A stretch of DNA of 64,000 nucleotides from Proteromonas lacertae (taxonomy: Eukaryota; Sar; Bigyra; Opalinata; Proteromonadidae). The DNA lies in NCBI GenBank assembly GCA_002245135.1, contig NGBS01000598.1:1-64000 (forward strand). Direction: 5' to 3'. The translations under genes were made by a program, and so were the position numbers. This document shows, one piece after another, positions 59,904 to 64,000 of this stretch. The notes under the pieces are model-generated. The model made no database searches and was not told the origin of the DNA. It saw only the letters and a list, made by a program, of their open reading frames with translations. Numbering within the stretch: the first letter of the stretch is position 1; every line of letters begins with the position of its first letter.

Positions 59904-61286
59904 ATGCCACCTCATCATAGCAGATCAAGGTATCCATTGAATTATGCATTTTATTTTATTAGGTCTCACCATCATCACCATAGAACCAGAAGTGATAGTC
60001 ATAGAAGGTATTTAATAGTATTAAAATTAAACTAGACATCATCATAGTCGAAAACATTCTCATACACATTCACATAAAAGACGAGACTACCATCACCACA
60101 GGTATTGATTATATGAATATATAAAATAGATCATCTCATCACAATGAATCTCGTTCTCATCATCACCATCGACGCCATCATCGTCGTTCAGAATCTGACT
60201 CAAGAAGTGGATCAAGTGAAAGTAGAGATGATTCAGTAGGACATTATAAAGGCAAATTAGGCAGTATTCTTGGTGAGAAATATAAAATCATATCTTTAGC
60301 AGGAACAGGAACATTTGGCAAAGTATTTACCTGTGAACCAATCCAATCATCATCATCAACAGATTCTCCTTCTATTGTAGCAATTAAGGTAATAAGAGAT
60401 GTAACGAAATACACAGAAGAAGCAAAAGTGGAAAAGACAGTTTGGGAAAGGATATTAAGTTGTGAAGGTTCAGAGACTGCACATATTGTGAAATTGTACG
60501 ATACTTTCATGCATGGTCCTCATTACTGTATAGTTATGGAATCACTAGGTCAAAGTGTATATGATATTTTGAAATTGAATGACTATACTCCTTTTCCACT
60601 AGAGACTGTAAGAACAATAGGTAGACAAGTATATATAGTTATCTATTATAATGTTTGTATAGTTATTAGAATCATTGAATTTTATGCACAATAATGAATT
60701 AGTTCACACAGATTTAAAATTAGAGAATATATTGTTTATAAATAAAGAAGTGATTAGAAAAGAATATAAAATATTAGGAGAACGAATAGAATACCATAAA
60801 CCACTGCATGATGATATAAAAGTAATAGATTTTGGTGGTGCAACTTTTTCCGACCAATCTAAATCCACCATTATCAATACAAGACAATATAGAGCACCAG
60901 AAGTGATATTAGAATTAAAATGGAGTTATCCTTCCGATATTTGGTCAGCTGGTTGCATTTTGTATGAATTATACAAAGGTCAGTTGTTATTTGCCACTCA
61001 TGATTCTTCACAGCATTTGTCGCTTATACAGAAGATTATTGGTCCATTTCCAGATTCAATGGTGAAAATTACATCAACAAAGTATTTTGATGTTGATGGA
61101 GATTTGAAGTTTTTGAATGAAGGATCTTTGCATTTAAGGAAAGAAGTAGAAAGAGCAAAAGCTTTGGAAGACTTAATTGAACCAGATGATTCTGTTTTTT
61201 TAGATTTGTTGAAAAAAATGTTAATTATAAACCCTGATAATAGATGTACAGCTTCTGATGCTTTAGATCATCCTTTTTTCAAATAG
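59904..61286 (+). CDS. CLK/LAMMER-type dual-specificity kinase
   Basis: Four tiny 5' exons, each split by introns of about 28-33 bp, encode a His/Ser/Arg-rich N-terminus (PPHHSRSRSHHHHHRTRSD ... SRSGSSESRDDS), like the RS-rich leader of CDC-like kinases. The kinase domain follows: LAGTGTFGKVFTCEP, AIKVIRD, MESLGQSVYDILK, the CLK-type catalytic loop VHTDLKLENILF, VIDFGGATFSD, and RQYRAPEVILEL. The LAMMER position reads QHLSLIQKIIG, a degenerate form of EHLAMMERILG. CLKs phosphorylate SR proteins and control splicing. The C-terminal end (RCTASDALDHPFFK) is canonical. Exact N-terminal splicing is inferred, but each junction keeps an open frame. Confidence 0.88.
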
Positions 61287-61486
61287 AGAGAAAGTTAAAT
61301 AACAGATTAATAACACATAAACACAATTTTTTTAATTTTATTTTTTCTTTGTACTTTTGTTAGTTTCTTTATTGTTATAGATTGTCACATTAACAACAAA
61401 CAGATTCTTTTAAAAATATAAAGTAAATAATTAAAGTATGAGGAGAAAAAACACATTTAACTAAAGCTATTTAGACGATTTTAGAC

Positions 61487-61948
61487 TTATTCATCTTTGA
61501 CAGGACGATGTGGGATTAATTTTACCATATTGTAGGGACTGAAGCATATATGCTTTTCTTCTTTAAATAATTCCCTTTTGGCTGGTGTACTTGGTGAATT
61601 TAGATCAGCTTGTCTCAAAATTGCTTTCTTAGGTTTATTTGGTGTTTTTAATGGTGATAACAGACAAGGATCTATAGCTGGATTGGCATTTTCATCATTA
61701 GGATCACCAGCTACACCCAAGAATTGAAAATTACTAGCTATTGTTCTCTTTGCTAGTTTTTGTCTATGCCAAAGTTGTAATCTATTTATATTAAAACTAT
61801 ATTTATACCTTTCTATTAATTCGGTTTTGTTTCCTGATGTTGGCAATCCTAATGTTTCACATAAAGCCCTAAGCTCTTCATTAGTCCAATAGCCAGTGTC
61901 CAAAGTATAAGGATTTATTGAAATATAAGCGTTTGGTTTAGCACTCAT
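61487..61948 (-). CDS. SAP-domain protein, small, nuclear
   Basis: A short protein starting MSAKPNAYISINPYTLDTGYW. Residues about 20-50 (TNEELRALCETLGLPTSGNKTELIERY) form a SAP motif, a helix-turn-helix that usually binds AT-rich DNA or RNA. A 27-bp segment at 61785-61811 has a GTAT start and TAG end and is a multiple of three without a stop, so it can be an intron (giving IERLQLWHRQKLAKR) or be retained (adding nine residues). The rest carries TP/SP motifs (LSPLKTPNKPKK, NSPSTPAKR) that look like CDK sites. The closest functional relative cannot be told. Confidence 0.72.
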   Translation of the reverse strand: MSAKPNAYISINPYTLDTGYWTNEELRALCETLGLPTSGNKTELIERYKYSFNINRLQLWHRQKLAKRTIASNFQFLGVAGDPNDENANPAIDPCLLSPLKTPNKPKKAILRQADLNSPSTPAKRELFKEEKHICFSPYNMVKLIPHRPVKDE

Positions 61949-62052
61949 TGAAAAATTGAATGAATAAAAAATGTGACAGTTTGTTTTGGTAAATATGACA
62001 GTTGAAAAACAATAAAACGAATAAAAAAGAAACGCATATAATTTTATAAAAT

Positions 62053-63322
62053 TTAGAATTTTGTTCTTATTCTCTTTCTATTGACCTATTTGTTATGATA
62101 ATATAATATAATCAATACTTGATGAATTGGATCTTGAATTATGCTGGTCTTATTTCCAAAAACTGGTCCAATCTGACTATCTTGAGATAATAACAATCCA
62201 TCCTCAGCTGGAATATCTCTTTTCATTGGTGCTATTTTATCATCTAAATTATCTGGTTTATAGATTCTTTTTCTTGTCAAATTCTTATTAGAAGTGAAGT
62301 ATTCCTTCTATATAAATAGTATATTAATAATAATAATAATAATATACAACAGGAGTGATTCCAGGTTTGGTAATATTATCAGGTGTTCCTACTCCATATT
62401 TCTTCATTTCCTCTGCCTTTTGTTCAGCTATTCTCTTAAATGGTGTATTTCCATTTTGTACATTTTGTCCTTGAATATTCTTATTGGGAGTTTCACTAAT
62501 TACTTTAATTGTACTTTCACCAGTTAAGTAGTTTTTTATAGTAATTAATTTTCTGCTTATTTCATCTGAATATACGACTTCTTTACCATATCTCGAGGAA
62601 AGAGATGATGTACTTAATAAAAATCCATCATTTATTAAAGTATCAAAAACACCTTTCATTGCCTAGAATATAATTTACATTAAATTATTTTTTATACATT
62701 ATAATTACTTCCTAATAGTTTAGATAATTGTAACATTGTGATATTCTTTATATTATTATTATGAATAGTGATTATTGCTTCACAACATCTAAATATATAA
62801 ATATATATATTTTATACAATTTCTTGTTTTTATCATTCATATTCTCATTATGTATGAAATCTACATCTAATGGTTCATTGTTCTTATTTATTGAATATTG
62901 TTGTTGTTGTTGTTGTTGTACCATTATTGGTTGAGATAATTCATCATATTGAGTTTCGGCATCTTCATTATCATTGATATTCACTATTTCCATTTGTTTA
63001 TTATTATTATTATCATCATTTATCTTTGTTTCGTTTTCTTTCTTATCTTCATTCTTCTTATTATTATTATTGTTGTTGTTATCTTTCTCTTTATCATTGA
63101 TGAATGAATCTAGTGTTCTTATTCTTACTGATATATTATGATATGGCTATAATAGTAATTAATAATTCAATATCAAAATATACTGTTTCCAGTTTACCAA
63201 TATCCACTTTCAATGGTTTATCTTCAAACTCTATCTTCATATCATCACATTCACTAGCATCTACAAAGAATTTTGGTTGATAATCGGAAGGCTATATATA
63301 TTATAATAACATATAAAATATA

Positions 63323-63360
<38 letters not shown>

Positions 63361-64000
63361 TGTAATATCATCATAATAGAATAATTTCATATTAATCCAT
63401 CTATCGTTAGGTAATGGTTCTAATGTGCTACACATGGTGATTAAAGTTCTTATCATCACAACAGCTTGATTACGGATAGAGTCAGCTGTAAAGTTGATAG
63501 ATTTATTACCTCCTCCTGATGATATACATTCAACTTCACATTCTTCTTTTGCTGGGTAGGTAACTTTGTAATTGTATGCTTCAATTAATTTACCATCCTT
63601 ACATTCATCATTGGCAGTGTAAATAGCAAACACTATCGCTCTTAAGTAATGTTTGTCTAATGCGTCGAATACACCTTCCTCTATCCATTTAGTAAGCTAT
63701 AGTAATTAAATTGACTAAGAATAGTACGATCCAAGCATCTTTGTTGAGAATGACAGGTTTTTCATCTCCAGATTTCTTCTCGATTGGATGTAATGTGTTG
63801 ATTTTTACACCGGCATACTGTTTTTCTTGGAAGCATCCAGCTAGGACAAGATTATTGATGTAAGAATACTGTCGAATACGTTTCTCAAATAGCAGATTTC
63901 ACTAATCTAATCATATGTAATAGGACTGTGTAAATATACTGATGTTCTGAGCATATTCTTAACTACTGCAAGCTAATTATGCATTATGATAAATATTTAA
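62053..64000 (-). CDS. HORMA-domain meiotic protein (Hop1/HORMAD-like), 5' end outside window
   Basis: A multi-exon gene running off the right edge. The visible N-terminal part reads VVKNMLRTSISEICYLRNVFD, KINTLHPIEKKSG, LTKWIEEGVFDALDKHYLRAIVFAIYTANDECKDGKLIEAYNYKVTYP, then NQAVVMIRTLITMCSTLEPLPNDRWINMKLFYYDDITP, a Hop1/HORMAD-type HORMA domain. Hop1 proteins assemble on meiotic chromosome axes and promote crossovers. After an Asn/Glu/Gln-rich linker is a winged-helix-like segment (CEAIITIHNNNIKNITMLQLSKLLGSNYNAMKGVFDTLINDGFLLST), as in the chromatin-binding region of Hop1, but no Cys-rich PHD is seen before it. The C-terminus is basic (QVNRKRIRTKF, or HNK if the last intron is not spliced, stop at 62086). 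Confidence 0.87.
63326..63359. repeat. (TA)17 microsatellite inside an intron
   Basis: An uninterrupted TA tract of about 34 bp lies within an intron of the HORMA gene, starting right after the minus-strand GTATAT donor. Shorter TAA/AAT microsatellites occupy introns near 51261-51291 and 62328-62345, so simple repeats next to the donor are a habit of this genome. Confidence 0.9.

Overview
The window is nuclear DNA from an AT-rich, gene-dense microbial eukaryote. Most genes are split by very short introns (about 25-50 bp) that almost always begin GTAT and end TAG, so many coding regions appear as strings of small exons. The gene content points to a flagellated protist with mitochondria, meiosis and an ER stress pathway: a SHIPPO/ODF3-type flagellar protein, a FAM210-like mitochondrial protein, a HORMA-domain meiotic protein, an IRE1 sensor, and a UGA-encoded selenoprotein T with a recognisable SECIS element. 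Tenascin-type EGF proteins and ~30 bp introns would fit a SAR-type lineage, but the sequence does not settle this. Stops are mostly TAA, with some TAG and at least one TGA.

Layout. 1-7793: the 3' part of a huge coiled-coil gene made of 105-bp repeats. 7.9-9.4 kb: a dual immunophilin (FKBP-TPR-cyclophilin). 9.7-11.8 kb: a Nop9-like Pumilio protein. 11.9-20.2 kb: a secretory cluster of three tandem EGF paralogs and one secreted Cys-rich protein; the three EGF genes share a 13-bp palindrome just upstream of their starts. 20.3-24.6 kb: RFWD3-like ubiquitin ligase, phosphoglycerate mutase and eIF4B-like factor. 24.7-28.1 kb: IRE1 with an added CCCH zinc finger. 28.3-31.9 kb: a coiled-coil protein and an LRR-SAPS fusion. 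32.2 kb: tRNA-Ile(AAT). 32.6-37.9 kb: PX-domain AGC kinase (SGK3-like), NSUN6-like RNA methyltransferase and FAM210-like protein.

38.2-50.3 kb is the most unusual locus: one minus-strand gene for a giant type I membrane protein. Its ectodomain is built from about 20 virtually identical 134-residue repeats, each on its own exon and separated by the same 44-bp intron, followed by a transmembrane helix and a cytoplasmic PH domain. 51.0-64.0 kb: SCP-type phosphatase, METTL21-like methyltransferase, SHIPPO protein, IK/RED splicing factor, selenoprotein T, a PHD/extended-PHD protein, a small unknown protein, a CLK-type kinase, a SAP-domain protein, and the HORMA protein that runs off the right edge.

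Many genes carry single-base frame breaks, often in homopolymers, which look like long-read assembly errors rather than pseudogenes. All spliced models were inferred by eye from splice signals, frame and family resemblance; none is backed by transcripts.
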